64,000 nucleotides of DNA from Nymphaea colorata (GCF_008831285.2 NC_045139.1:9146204-9210203); one strand, 5' to 3'; shown: positions 11,073 to 25,300, counted from the first letter of the stretch. Numbers and translations are program-made. Notes: generated by a model not told the origin, from the letters alone.

Positions 11073-13111
11073 CTACGGCCATTCTTTTCTGATCTCAAAG
11101 CTGTAATTGATATCCAAGTAGACCTTGCCATCGTCATCCACAAACTGGTAACACAAAAGGAGAAAAATTATTCAGGAATTTTGTTGAAGGACTGAGTGAA
11201 CTTACGGAAAACCTCACTCAAGTGGGCACCTACCTTTGTTCTTGCTGAATAGGAGCCCCTTGCAAAGATCCCAGAAGGTGTGGTTTCTTCCTCCAGTTCA
11301 TAGGTGTACGGCTCTTGTTGTGGACTGAAGGTTCCCAGCATCACTCTTGTACTGTCAACTGCAACAGTTCATAGAAATGGGCATCCTGACATACTAAATC
11401 CTCGACAATAAAAAATAAGGCAACAAAACACACTATTAAGTGTGAACAACTACAAAGAAGGGTAAAGGCAGAAATTTTGCTTCAGTAACAGCAAAAGAAA
11501 TCCGAGAATTTGCAATAAACAAGAGTTGGCGGAATGATCCATATGTTATTAAAAGTTCCACAAAAACAGGACATAAAAGTTAACATCCGCAGAAGAACCA
11601 TTGATCCCATCACCAGTTATAGAAACGTGAAACTTTACACAAAAAGATAACATCCGATGTCAATGGATCCTTCATATGTTGACACTACGGGGGCACTGTA
11701 ATCTGTAAAAGTAAATCAGAATAAGTTCAGAAAAAGTTACTCAGAACTTGATCCACTGAACTTCAGCAAGTTAAAGGGTACAAGAAAAGTTCACTATTAG
11801 ATTATCGTATTAAGAACACAAGCGAATTGAAGAAACCTGCTTTTAGAGGGACTGACAAGCATGGCCTGTCCAATGAGCTACATACCCAGTAAGCAAACAT
11901 CATATCACTCTGTTCATAAATTTATAAGAAGAAACCACCGAAAAAGGGGATCCAGGTTCGCCTCACCAGAGTCATAATCCAATTCAACAAATTTTTAAAT
12001 ACAAGGAAATTAGCAAAAGAAAAGTTGGCACTTCACAGAGCATCCATATGTCAAATTTTCTTTTTGCTGAAAAGGAAAATAACAACCTAAGAATGGCCAG
12101 AAGAAGGGTTTGAAACCAAAGAAAGAAGAAGAAACTTGCCTCTTATGCCAGTCTTCCACACGGTGTTAGTATATTTGAGTCCAGAAACAATGTTCTTGGA
12201 AACCTGGAAGGTGAATTTGAGACGATAAGTGCTTCCATCTTTTAGCGCGAAAGCGTAGCCCTTTGCATTCGGTACAAAAGGAATGGGCAGATGCAGATCA
12301 GGCCGACCAGGGGACGAGATTGCAAGGCTCATTATCTTAACCTCTGGTTCAAGTGCCTCTGTGCCAATTAGATGTAAAGAACAGAGCAAGGTAAATCTTC
12401 AGTAGTACTGTAATAGGGTGAAAATTTAGTTTCACCTCGAAAAATAAGCATGTGAAATTCACAAAAAAAAAAAAAAACCTGCTCATGAATAATACCAAAA
12501 AAGGTCAATGAAACAGTAAACAATAAAAACGGTTAACTAGGTGAAAATCAGGGTACCTCCAACTGCTGTCAAATCCACACTTCCAAGCAATTGTTCTTTC
12601 CATCTTCTCAGGCTCTCATCTTCCTAATAAATTGTTTCCCCATGTTGACACAGCAATTACAAACCGAAGGAAGAACAAACCAAAAGCTCTTACAAATACA
12701 CAGCACAATATTCCAACAAAATTTCCACTGAAACATTTTAAGAAAAACCAGAAACAGAAGTACCCAAAACTAGGTTTTCCTCTCTTCAGGTACCTTGTCT
12801 TTCTCAATTTGCTCCTTGAGGGTGCACTGAGGACCAAGGGCAATAGCCGTTTCATCCTTGGACTTAGTGGACTCATCAACGCCATCATCATCACCATCCT
12901 CATCATCCTCGCCATCGTCCCCATCGTCAGTAGAGCAAATGGAAGCGTGGCTGGACTTCCTGCTCAACTTCTCAACCTCATCTCCACCACCCCCATTGGC
13001 ACGGACATCGCCAGAAGGACCAGCAATCCCACCGTTCTCCTCCAACACCTTATCTTTCTCTATCTCCGAGCAGAACCCAACGTTCTTCAACGCTCCCATG
13101 ACAGCAGACAT
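11073..13111 (-). CDS. RHOGDI: Rho GDP-dissociation inhibitor (RhoGDI)
   Basis: RhoGDI binds prenylated ROP/Rho GTPases, extracts them from membranes and blocks GDP release, restricting ROP signalling to chosen membrane sites. Exons: 12794-13111, 12557-12623, 12140-12358, 11234-11358, 11073-11144; total 801 bp, 266 aa. The ATG at 13111 opens MSAVMGALKNVGF; the stop is TAG at 11073-11075. Residues 1-106 form the variable N-terminus, with an acidic run of Asp/Glu/Gly near 62-80. The conserved immunoglobulin-like domain follows (about 130-266), including KYTNTVWKTGIRVDSTRVM, YELEEETTPSGIFARGSY, and the C-terminal YSFEIRKEWP. The intron after exon 3 starts with GC rather than GT, and only this choice keeps frame. 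The long N-terminal extension is typical of plant RhoGDIs. Confidence 0.95.
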
Positions 13112-13692
13112 CCTTCCCTTCTTCCCACCAGAGCAGACTCCCTTCCACCCTTACTCTGTTTCAAAAGAGCACCAAAAAAGCCGAGACACCCATCAAAAGA
13201 CAAACCCAAAAGCACGATTCAAAAAAAAGAACAGAGACACCCGCCGAAGAAAACCAAACAGAACGACGCAAAGGAGGCGCCGCCTCATCACCAAGGTCAT
13301 GAGAATCTTCGGAAGGAAGCAGGAGAAGAGGAGGCAGACCTTTTTTTTTGGCGGGCCTTTGCTAGAAAGAAAGACGAAGGGAAGCTTTGGTAGTCGAAAA
13401 TAGTTCCAGAATCGGCGGAGACAGATATAAGGAAACTTTGAAAAGGAGGAAGATTGGCCTGATTTCGCCTACCTTATGCGGACGGAATCCGGGCTCCGGA
13501 ACTCCAGTCGCTAAATTTAGTGGGCAGTGGAGGAATGGCCGCCAAATTTGCAAGGGGGGAAGAAATCATGCATCTCTGTCCTTCACTCAAGTGAACGGAG
13601 CGCCGAACCAGTCCGAAACTTTTCAAAAGGACTCGGTTACACAGGAATCGGTCAGCCTGCGCTACTGCAAAGAATATGTTTTTGTGGGCATC

Positions 13693-13723
<31 letters not shown>

Positions 13724-15683
13724 AGAACCATGAAATAAAACCTGATACGAAAATGAACCGCAACTGTAAGCTTCGATAATTGGTTATCGTCTCTGGATTA
13801 AAGGCAATATGTTCAAAGAGTTTTAAATGTATTTGGTGCGCACTCGAATCAATCTGAGCCGATCAGTAAAAAAAAAAACTGTCTTAATTTCCTCCTATTT
13901 GAAAACTCGGCTCTGTAAGTTGCGATTAAAACAGACCACATGGATGGATTAGCAGCCATAGTTTATTTAATGGAGATCGGCGATCATAAGCTAAATAATG
14001 AAAAGGTTCACGGGTTGAACTCTAGAAATTATTTGGAGCAGGCTCCCTGGCACTGCTTAAAACGTCAATTCATTTGGCCAGAAGCAACCACGCGAACCAA
14101 CAAAAAAACAAAGTTGCATTTACGCAGCAGACGTAGTCACTTGCCAAATCACATTTTTAAATAGGATTTATATTCAGACGGCAGAGACAATTATATTTAT
14201 ACGATTATGGGATTCATCTTGGCTTTAGGAATCCTAAGGACCAGCTACCTTTAATACGAAGGGATTCCTATTGGCCATAATCTATCGTTTGAAATCAGCT
14301 ACATTTATGTCTATCGTAGGATGGTTATTTTTTAATTTTGTATTACCAAAAATCTTTGCAAAATATGCATTTAAAAACTATAGCTAAGCAACTAGTCATA
14401 AAAATTACATCTTTTACAACATTTTTTAGCCACGTAAAATTAAAAAAATAACCATTCAACTGACCACACAAATGCTCCAGCTTCACAATGCGTTTATGCG
14501 TCCGAGTGGATTTTTAAATGTATAAAGCCTAAGTGTGACTTTGGAAATAGAGAATTGTTAAGGGGTTATCTTTTTCTTCTTTTAGACAAAAAAATCCTCC
14601 AACGTTCACCTTGATGAAGACGTTTCTCTTGATCGTCTTTATGGGTATTTCCGCCATTCAAAAATCCTAACGGTCGCCACTTTCATTCTTCGTTTATCCC
14701 TTTATCTCGAACAAAAGCAGGGGTCGGCCGTTAGGCAACTTGATAGGCCACTTGTAAAGGACATAAAAGGGGAAAAAAAATCCAGTTTGTTTGTATTATA
14801 ATATTTAAGAAATCCAGTGAATCTGCTTTAAAATAGAGTCGTGATCAAAACTTGACAATGTGAAAATTACTTCACGTTTATTTATCAATAAATTTTAAAA
14901 AATTCACTGAATCTACGTTAAATAGACATTGTTGGTCCCGTGACAAAATGAATTTAGCAAAGAATATATATAAAATGAAAGAGTAAATGGGTGTAAAAAA
15001 AAAAAAAACCATTTTATTCTAATCAGAAGCCCAACTCCCAGCAATCGTTGATAGGAACTAGTGACATTATGAACTCCGGTTTTCTAACTCATCCTCTTCA
15101 TCATGGGATTAGTACATCTTAAAGGTGTAGAAGGGCCTTTTCTTCCCTATAATTCACCAATCTTTCTTTACTGGTTGTGAAAAATATTAAAAGTGAAAAA
15201 AGAAGGGAGCGAGAAAATGACTAGGTGAAAGAGTGAGAAGAGAAGAAGGATTGAAAAATTAGTCTCATTTATAACTGATTTAACCCATTATGTGTGTGTA
15301 AGAGAGAGAGTGATAAACTGATAATAACAATTTGTCTGATACTGCATCTAACGGATGGTTAAAAAAATTAAAAGCAGTCAACGAAAAGCATTATAAACAA
15401 TTATTACACGTACCATATACCGTCATTGTACCATAAACCATTTTTGCACTATAAATCGTCACTAATGTCCCGACAACTACTATTTTTCAACAAAAAATTT
15501 TAATTTTTTGTCATTCAAATCTATGCCTATACGTTGTGTATAAAATAGAGATCCAAATACATCCAAAAACTTTGTTTTGTTTTAATTTGACATTCTAAAC
15601 ATGTTTTTATGATTAATTTGTTAAAGATATTGTTTTAATGAAAATTTTTGTCTGAATATGTTCTTCGAGCAATAAAGACTTTA
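13112..15683. other. RhoGDI upstream and intergenic DNA
   Basis: No gene seen. 13112-13560 is the least AT-rich part and probably contains the RhoGDI 5' UTR and promoter. A (TA)n run is at 13701-13724. The rest is AT-rich with no family recognised. Confidence 0.55.
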
Positions 15684-15853
15684 GGGGCTGTTTTGACAGT
15701 AATATTATGTTATTACCCTATGAACTTGCCCCAAAAAATAGAGTACATTCATAAAACATTGTCACAAATGTTCTATGAATTTGCTTTTTTCTTCTCTTTT
15801 TGAACTAGATTCATGAGAAACAGTAACAATGTATTACTGTTGCCAAACAACCT
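15684..15853. mobile_element. Tourist-like MITE, copy A
   Basis: A 170-bp element with inverted ends: left GGGGCTGTTTTGACAGTAAT, right (reverse complement) GGTTGTTTGGCAACAGTAAT. Flanked by TTA at 15681-15683 and 15854-15856. The TTA target and GGGGCTGTTTGG-type ends fit the PIF/Harbinger (Tourist) superfamily. No coding capacity. Confidence 0.72.
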
Positions 15854-15856
15854 TTA

Positions 15857-16006
15857 GGGAGCATTTGGCAACCATAACAATTTGCTACTGTTCCGCAGAC
15901 CTACCCCAAAGAATGGTTAGGTTCATATAATACCATAACTCAGTGCTAACTTTTTGAAGCAGATTAATGAAGCAGTAACTAACTATTGTCATTGCCAAAC
16001 AGCCCC
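15857..16006. mobile_element. Tourist-like MITE, copy B
   Basis: A 150-bp element with inverted ends: left GGGAGCATTTGGCAACCATA, right (reverse complement) GGGGCTGTTTGGCAATGACA. It lies directly beside copy A and shares the TTA at 15854-15856, with the second TTA at 16007-16009. Ends resemble copy A, while the interiors have only short similarity. Confidence 0.7.
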
Positions 16007-16009
16007 TTA

Positions 16010-19000
16010 GGTTCACAATGTCAAAAAATTGAAGAAAAATCAAGTCTGGCTGTTAAATCGATTTAAACCAAATGAAAAGGTAGTTCATGAAATGATTATG
16101 TCATTGTTGCATTGGCTTAAACTCAAAGACCTTTCCAATGTGTTTTTTTCAGTCACATGATATCTTGAGGGGAAACTGTGTCATTTTTTTATTTCCTTTT
16201 GCAGGTCAAAGGTCCGAGTTGGGTGCTCTTAATGAGCAGAGAAGAAAGCCCCCATTTCTGAAGGAGCTGTGTTTATAACATTTGGTAGTGGCAATCAATG
16301 AAAAGGAAAAGAAAAAAGAAAAAAGAACTGCATCTAGTTGCGCTGTATTGTATTGCAAAATTGCATGAATCTTTCCATGGACTCCAACTGGTTTGCTTAG
16401 AAAGGTCACACTCACATGAGGTCCTACATATGCTTGATGTTGATGAGCAATAAGTGCTTTCTTGCGGCGAAGATGATGAATCTATTGTATCCTACAGTCA
16501 TACCTAGAAATGCAGTGACTTTGCCCTCTTTTCTCTTTCATCTTTGATTTTATTTAATAAAACTTTAAATTTTGTATAACATAAAGGTAATCTTGATAAA
16601 AAATTTAACAGTATAGATAAATAAAACTACTTATATAGGAGGTTATATATATACATCTGCATGCAATTTTTTTTGAAACTTGCAGCATCTCACACTCGCA
16701 TCAGCACCCACACCCATGTGACACAGATGCATTTGCACCAGTTCACTTACTTATGCATCTTTAAAAGTTGTCACACAGAGAGAAAGGAAATAAAAGTTAG
16801 CTCTTATTGTAACAACAGCCTTTATTGAACAATCATGCAACTGGTTCCGTTTTTAAAATATGGGCCCTCGAGGATGGTGGGTAGCATTAAGATAGAGAGG
16901 GAGAGAATTGGATGTTATCTCAATGTGACAATAGTCGTCTCGTTGTAACAATAATTCCACAGGCTCCTTCATAAATTAATGACAGAGTTGGATACTATCT
17001 CACCGTAACAATAGTGTTCTTGCTGTAACAATAATTGGACAGGTTGCTTCATAAATTAATGGCTATTATTGGACAGGTTGCTTCATAAATTAATGGCTTC
17101 TGAAGCAAGTTGTGAACCATTAAGAACAGAGAGAGAGAGAGAGAGAGAGAGAGGAAGGCTAAGATCCAAAAACCTCAAAAATAATAACAACACTCCTCAA
17201 TGACAACAGGATAGGAGTACCATCAACAATCAAACCAAGGACGTGGTTAATAAACGCGACACAACCCGGCGGTTGTGCTACCCATCGAGAGAGAAAAGAG
17301 AAAGAGATTTAGAATTATCGTTTTGCTGTAACAACAGTCTTCCAGTGGCAAGCAAGATGCAGGAGATCCCTTGTTAATGACATGGGCCCTTTGTTGCAGC
17401 CTTCCAGTAGCCAACGCCCTTAGTTAATGATATGGACCCCAAAGGAAGGTGAGCAACATTAAGATCTCTCTCTCTCTCTCTCTTCTCCACATGGTCTCCC
17501 AATTTTTGTAACTACTAATAGTCCACAACCACTACTACAAGGAGGTGTGAAGCATGACCAGCCAGATCGTTTGAAATGGAAACAATGCAAGTGAGAAACT
17601 AAGAGCATGCTAGAGGAAGATCATTTCTCTAGGAAAAGATTTTATGGAAAAACGTCTCAACTGTTTGCTGGAAACAGGGAGAACGCTGCAGGACCAGAAA
17701 GAAAAAGAAAATTAAGGGACATCATCAACTATAGTGCAAAATTTCTACTACTACAAAGAAATTCAGATCTTGCCAACAAAAGATGATAGTTTAAAAAGGG
17801 GTTACCCATGAACGGAATCTTCTGCTCATTGGAAAGCTTTCACTCTTCTCTCTATTTTTTCTTTTTTATTTTTCCCCAACCCCACTTAGGAGTGGGTATT
17901 GAACCGAGGGCCCGTCCGGCTTTCGAGCCGCAGCCTGGGTCGTACCGAGCTGACCGGGGCTGCCAAAATGGCCCAGGCTGGCTGGATGTCCATCCCTAAC
18001 CCCACTCTTCCCTTCCATTTCCGCATGCATTATGTTATTATTGTTAAAAAGTTATTTTTCAATTTTACCATTCAGTTGATAATGACCACATGTAAAGGTT
18101 TGAACTCGGCATAATGAAGGCATTTTCCTTTTCATTTGACTCTATTTATCTTTTGTCAAGGGTAATTTTGTTGGACAAATTTTTTATTTTTTCATTTATT
18201 ATCCTTATAGGCGGCTTGCTTTTTTTTCAGCTTCTTATCAAGTTGGCAATCCCGTTAAACTTCTCTATAGGCGCACGATACCCTGAAGAGGTCGAAATTC
18301 TTTCCCCTATCTCCAAGGTAGGTCAATTAAGTCTGCCATTGTTTGTAGTAGAGAAAAATAACGTCTAGAGAATCAAACTAACCATGCTTTCACAGTCTAC
18401 TAGTCCAACCATCTATATTAAGCCTAGGGATGTCTTTTTTTCCAGATGGCGTTTTTTTTTTCTCAACTACGACACCCATTGAGTACAAGTGTTTGAGGTA
18501 GAAAATTCTATTATTTGTTTCTTTTGCATGACACATTAGACAATTAAGTTTGGCTAAAGTATTACAAATATCAAGAGGTTCATAAAAATTTCATATATAG
18601 TCATGACATAATTGTGCCGTAAGGAAGCAGGTAAAGTACACCTTTCTGTCTTAATTTCTACTGTTTTCACATCTGACCATTGATGAGCCTTGACTTACAT
18701 ATGCCACTCGGCTACCTAAAACCAAATAATTAATAATTTGTTGGGTTCGAGGAAGTAATGATCGACCATTTTTAAACTTCTAATTAGTGACGATAGATAC
18801 GGGACGTTTCTTTTACAAGCGCCGTACTCGAGTCCTCTAGATGCATCTTCACCATCCTCTCCGGCTGTTTTAGTTGTTCTCTACTGAGGCTGTTCGGCAG
18901 CTAGCCTGACAGTTACATGCTGTTTTATGAATCTGACTATAAGAATGAAACTGTCAAGCATATACTGATCTTCCTTGTAAAAATACTGTGTAGGTGGTGA

Positions 19001-19864
19001 GCTTTACAGTACATGACAGACTTCATATTATTCTACAGTTAATGATGGAGAAGGAATTGAGCACACTCTTCTCCTAGTACCCTAGATGCGCTAAAGAGTC
19101 TCTATATTACGTTGGGCTTGTGAGTTAATTTCAACACTCTCAAATATCGAATGTTGGACCTTCTTGAAATTCAAAGTTTTAAGCCAACCGTTTGAGCAGA
19201 TGAGCGCAGACAGTGACGGAGCAGCAGAGAATCGTGGGTAGCCACTAATTCTGCGACCCAAGTTACCAAACGGCACTACAGTTTTGTGAAATATCGACTA
19301 AACGCTATAAAACATCAATTAGCAACTCAGGCTGCAACAAATGAACCATGTCGAATGCATTTGAAAGCTCGTTTTCTGCTAGAGAAAAGGTCACAAACGC
19401 TTGATTCACACCCAATTTACATGCATATTTCACTTTTCCTATGCACTGGTGTCTGCGAGTGGGTGCACCTTCCTATCTCATATGACAAGAAAAACCACCA
19501 ACTTAGAAGAGGCGTATCAGGCTAACGAACCTAACGATGCATATTTACCAAGCTTCGTGCTGGCTGCCCCTTATAGGTGCAAAAAAGTCTCAAGCATTAT
19601 TTCCTTGTCCACCACAAAGAAAAGTCTTTTCATTACTCTATTCAATGATTTCAGGCACCTCATCGGTTTGATTCTTATGTACTATTTCTCGGAACTGTAA
19701 ATAGTAGGATCACACTATTTAGTTGATGGATGTATGGTACTCATTCAAGTCGCGACGCAGCATAGAGTGCTGAAACAAGGGAAATGGAGGCTTTCACCAA
19801 TTAGGCTCTGCTCACCCGAATGCACGGTCATATCGGATGATAATTAAAATTGTTTCCACCCAAG
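16010..19864. other. Intergenic region, no gene seen
   Basis: AT-rich sequence with GA/CT microsatellites at about 17129-17153 and 17466-17482. A 31-bp unit is repeated at 17034-17064 and 17068-17098, with a weaker third copy at 16951-16982. A less AT-rich patch at 17885-18000 is unrelated to its surroundings. No open frame resembles a known protein. Confidence 0.5.
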
Positions 19865-19869
19865 TATCC

Positions 19870-20154
19870 TGAAAAGAAAAGCGTGAGGGAAAGAGAGAAA
19901 AGAAGAAAACGAATGAGCCAAAAGAGATACTTCATTTCATATTTGATGAGGTATTTATACAAGTTTACATATATGTACAAATTCCAAAATTTTGAGATTG
20001 GAAGATCATAATTTTGTGATTTACAACAATAGAAGGAAAGATTATTATTTTTTTCCTGAAATTTAACTTGCTGATTTTCCTTTTTGATATACAGGAAAGA
20101 TTTTCTTGATTCTATCTTTCCTAAAAATCAGCTTGCTGATTTTCCTCCCTAATA
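19870..20154 (-). repeat. 3' LTR of the decayed copia element
   Basis: 285 bp. Pairs with 25314-25694; shared text includes the region of ATGAGCCAAA near 19911-19921 and the AAATCAGCTTGCTGATTTTCC end region. Confidence 0.9.
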
Positions 20155-20161
20155 CTCCTCC

Positions 20162-23100
20162 TCAAGTTTGTGTGTATAAATCTGAAACACTCAACTTGAT
20201 TCTTAAAGTTTGAAAACTGTCTCTCCCTAATGGTTTAGTGAAAATATCAGCTAGTTGCAAACATGATAATACATGATGAGCCCGAATTATTCTTTGCTGA
20301 ATTTTTTCTCTTACAAAGTGACATTCTAGCTCTATGTGTTTCATTTTTTCGTGAAAAACTAGATTTGCTGAAATATGCAAAGTTGTTTGATTGTCACAAT
20401 ATAAATTGACTGGTTTATCATGACTCCACCACAAGTCATTCAATAAAGGTTTTAACCAAACAACTTCACAAGTTGTCAAAGCCATTGCTCGGTATTCTGC
20501 TTCAGCAAAAGATTTGGCAATAGTAGACTGCTTCTTTGACTTCGAAGAGATAGAGCTATTCTCCAAGAACACAATATATCCACTAACTGATTTACGAGTA
20601 GTAGGACAAGTCGCCTAATCTGAGTCACAGTAAGCCTTCAATTGTTTTGCACTTGATGATGATAAAAATATTCTTTTTACTGGTGAAGCCTTCAAATACT
20701 TCAATACTCTAAGTGTTGCTTCATAGTGTATAGTTCGTGGCAATTGCATGAACTGACTGAGAACTTGGACTAAATACATTATGTTTGGACGAGTAATGGT
20801 TAAATAAATCAAACGTCCGACTAACCTCTTGTATGTAGCTAGATCTTTCAGTGGAATACTATCATTGGGAGTTAATCGTAATTTTTGCTCCATTGAAAAG
20901 TCCATAGGCTTGGCTCCCATCAAACCTGCATCATTCAAAATATCCATGATATATTTTCTTTGACTTAGAAATATTCTCGATGGCGCTCTTGCAACTTCTA
21001 TGCCAAGAAAATACTTAAGTATTCTCAAGCCTTTAATATGAAATTTCGAATGTAAATATTGCGTAACTGAAGCAATTCCTAGTTCATCATTTCCTGCAAT
21101 GATAAGATCATCAACATACACAAGAATAACAATACATTATTTTTCATGTTTTCGAGTAAAGAGAGTGTTGTCAGCTGATGATTGAATGAAACCAACACCT
21201 TTAAGTGCTAATAATAGCTTGTGAAACCAGTTACGTGGCGCTTGCTTGAGTCCATACAGAGACTTATGAAGATGACACACTTTATTAGTAGGATACTCCC
21301 CCTCACTCAAGAGGCCTGTGGAATGGACATGTATATTTTCTCATGTAATTCTCCATGTATAAATGCATTACTCACATCCATTTGATATATGTATCATCCT
21401 TAAATAGAGGCAAGAGCAAGAAGCGTGCGCATGGTTGTTAATTTTGCAACTAGAGCAAATGTCTCATGATAATCAAGTCCCTCTAGTTGAGTGTACCCCT
21501 TGGCGACAAGTCTAGCTTTGTAGCATTCAATACTTCCATCTGATCGTCATTTTATCTTATAAACCCAACGACAGTCAATTAGATATTTGTTTGGAGGCAA
21601 AGCAGTAATAGACCATGTACTGTTTTGTTTAAGAGCCCAAATCTCATCAGCCATGGCACTTCGCCAATATTGATACTTAACAGATTTTGTATACGAGTTG
21701 GGTTCTACATCACTCATGATAGAGGTTAAAAAGGCATAATGAGATTTAAAAAATTTGTGAACAGAGAGATACTTGTGTATGGGATAATGTGTACCTGAGA
21801 ATTGCTTAGTTGAAGTAGATTCCTTAGGCGGTGAACTTATAACCATCACATTGGAACACAGATAGTCTTGAAGGTAGGGAGGGGAATGACGAGTACAGCT
21901 AGATCGGTGTAAAGCAAGTGAGTTTGGAGGAGGTGAAACGTCTGACATAGGTTGTTGATATGAAATATGAGAGACTAGTTGATTTTGGTCATTGTTAATG
22001 GAATCGTGAGATTGAATGGGTGATAGTGGAGAAGAATTTTCTAGAACGCCATTCTCACATGATGTCATATACTTCTCATCAAGATAATAATCTTGGGGTT
22101 GAGGCAAAACGACGTTGTTCAAATCATTAGTATGACAATTTTTTGTTAGAAATGATAAATGATCCTCAAAAAAGGTTGTCTCTGCTTGTAAAAATTTGTT
22201 TCGTATCTAAATCGTATACACGATACTCTTTTTTATTGTAAGGATAACCTACAAAAACACATTTGTGTGCACGTGATGAAAACTTATGCAGTTGATTTAA
22301 ATTTTTGGCATAGTACAAGCATCCAAAAACACGCAAGTCTACATAATTGGGTTTTTTATTATAAAGAAGTTCAAATGGAGACTTGTCATTTAAAAGAGTT
22401 GACGACATTCTATTTATTAAAAAAGTTGCAGTCAAAATACATTCACCCCAAAAAGTAATAGATAGGTTTACTTGAAACCTAAGTGTTCGTGCCACCTCTA
22501 ATAGATGACGATGCTTCCTCTCAACATACCAATTTTGTTGAGGAGTTCTAACACATGAAGTTTGATGTTCTATGTCAGGTTTATGAAAATATGATTGCAT
22601 ATTATTAGCTGTAAAATCAATACCATTATCACTCTGAACACATTTCACGTGAGTATTGAATTGAGTAAATATCGTAGCACAAAAATGAGTTAAGCAAGAA
22701 AATGTTTCAGATTTGAACCTCATCAAGAAGACCCAAGTAGATCGTGTAAAATCATCTACTATGCTGAGAAAGTAATGTGCTCTCGTGTGTGACGGCATAA
22801 CATATCCTTCCTAAATATCACAATGAATCAAACCGAACGGATCACTTGCTCTACTAGTATTAGTTGGAAAAGGCAAACGAGTGAACTTAACTTTAATACA
22901 TGCATCACAAGGAGAACCATGCTTGAAAATAGAAATGTTTTCATTCAATAAAAAAGTCTTATCAAATGAAGGATGTTCAATGTCATATATGAGCTGTCAT
23001 ATTACTTAAAGAAGCAAGCAAAGCATGTGAAGTAGACAGAAGAAGAAGATGGTAAAGTCCACCGCTCAAGCTGTTCACTCCAATCAACTTCCTTGACAAA

Positions 23101-24482
23101 GGGTCTTGGAAAGCACAACAGGTTAAAAGAAAAACAACAATACAATTAGTAGACTTGGTAAACTTTGGAACTGATAATAAATTGTATTTAAAATCAGGGA
23201 TATATAGGACATCAGTAAGGCTGAAAGATAAACTGTTCCAGTAATAGAGACTAGTGTTTGATGTTCATTTGGTAGGTTGATCACACGATGTTTTGGTAGA
23301 GTTTTGATATCAGAGAGCAAATGTAAATGAGGTGTCATGTGGTCTGAGGTTCCGGTGTCAATAACCTAAGGAAAATGAGTTGAGAATGATTGTTTACCCA
23401 CTAGATTAGCAGCAGCCGGTGAAGTATCAACATTTAACCAAGATGCCAATTGACTGACCTGTTCTTCAGTAAGTTGTGACAAAACAACATTGACTTTTAT
23501 ACTGTTTTCTGATGTTCCTCATTGTTGCGCCTTTTCAATTTTAGAAGAATCACCAGTTGAACCTGCAACCTTAAGATGATTTGGAGGATAACCATGAAGC
23601 ACATAACATCAAGATTTTATATGCCCGAGCATTCCACAATAATCACATTTTAGTCAAAGACGATTGCGAGTAGCATTAGGCATCTTTACATGATTCTTTT
23701 TGGTATATGATGCAGGACAAGACCTGGCTGCAAGAGGTATGTTATTGGATCCAGACATTTTTGGTGTGAGAAGACGTTGAGTCTTTTCTTGAAGCAGCAT
23801 AGACCCTATTAATGTTGGGTAGAGGATTGATAGCAAGAATTTGACTATGAAGATTGCTAAAACTTTGATTCAACCCCATTAAAAATTGATGAACTTTTTC
23901 ATGATCTTGACATGAATGAAACTCTTTGAATGCACCACAAGTACACAGACACAGTTGAATAAGATCCAAGTTCATCCCAAAAAGTTTTGAGTATAGTAAA
24001 GTAGACAGTCAATGAATTTTGTTCTTGACGTAAATCAGATATATCTTCTTCAATTGATAAATACGAGTATTGTTACCTTGATAGAAACGTTCTTGAAGAT
24101 CAATTCAAACCTCGTGAGCTTCACTAGCATAGATGATGCTATTCGCTATCTCCTTGGATAATGAGTAAAGAATCCATGATAGAACCAAGTAATTACAGCG
24201 AACCTATGCCATGTAGTTTGAGCTAGTGGTTGCGGGTTTTGGAATAGAACAATCAACAAATCCGAACTTGTTCTTGGCACTAAGGGCCATCTTCATTGCC
24301 CATCGCCATGTGGAATAGTTGTCTTCAACAAGTGGATTGGTCACTAGAATAACACAAGGATTATCAAAATGGTGCATGACGAAAGGTGACTCATTCTGAT
24401 CACCAGAAATATCAGCCCGATCAACCAGAGGAGTTGTCACCATTGGAAAAATATCAAATGCGCACAAAAAATTAGTACAGCG
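20162..24482 (-). pseudogene. Broken copia gag-pol polyprotein
   Basis: Order on the minus strand is gag (about 24482-23650, with DNPCVILVTNPLVEDNYSTW and ALSAKNKFGF), protease region (about 23340), integrase (22798-22166, with SDNGIDFTANN and RTPQQNWYVERKHR), reverse transcriptase (about 21600-20980, with YVDDLIIAGND and YFLGIEVA) and RNase H (20700-20162, with AEAEYRAMA and KHIELECHFVRE). This integrase-before-RT order defines Ty1/copia. At least five separate open pieces are split by stop codons and frameshifts. In the integrase QNW replaces the usual QNG. No functional polyprotein is possible. Confidence 0.92.
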
Positions 24483-25300
24483 CATAGACGTCTAGATTCG
24501 ACTCGGAGAGAATCCCTTCCCGTTTCTCAGTCAATTCTTCCTCGGAGGTAGTGAGATAAAATAAAATTTCACACTTACGGGCGAGAACCTTGAGTTTTGC
24601 AATAACTCGAGAAGGGAGCGACAATATCTCCGTTAGTGCCCTTTCTGCTTCAGAAGTCCAGCAACAAAGATCTCCCTCCCAAGCAGAAGCAAAGATCTAA
24701 GAGAGAGGGGACAGAGACCTCCCAACAGCGTTTTCCCTTCTACGGTGGGCGGAGACCCTCCCGACCAGCGACGATGGTCTCTGGCGCATGCTCGGTAGCC
24801 GATTACAAGGTTGGTAGATGGTGGAGCAAGCGGTGGATGCGACCATTCAAGGAAAGCTGCTCCGGTGAGAGTGGTTGCAGAGGGCTGGCGAGATGGAGGA
24901 CTCTGGATTCTCCTTGTGTACTAGGGCTTCCCTCTCTCTCTGTGCAACAGGGAGAATGGGGCTAGAGGGAGTGTACAGAGAGAGAGGCAAAATAGGGAAG
25001 AGAGAGCGGGCGAGAGGATGGACCCAACAAAATCAAAGCCCGGTCTTGCCGCTGATTTCGCCTCCATGAAGGGAACCCCAGAATGAGCCAAACTAATTGG
25101 CGGAAACCCTCCCATGGCGATTTCCCTTCTTCCTCTTCTAAACCCCTATCCAACAAAAAGGGAGAACAAGGGAACAAAGCAAGAGAGGCAAAGAACAAGT
25201 GGGCGACCTCCTGATCTCAACGGCTCTCTCTCTCTTTCTCGCACTTCATGTAGAAATCAAACAGGGTATGCGACTCTCTTTTTTCCTGCTCTTCTTTCAA

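Noticed and set aside
12632-13403. Long + strand open frames
   Set aside because: They are antisense to RhoGDI exon 1 and its flank, explained by the biased acidic-codon composition of that exon.
17885-18000. GC-richer patch with a B-box-like GGTTCAATACC on the minus strand, considered as a SINE
   Set aside because: No convincing A box, tail or flanking repeat could be found.
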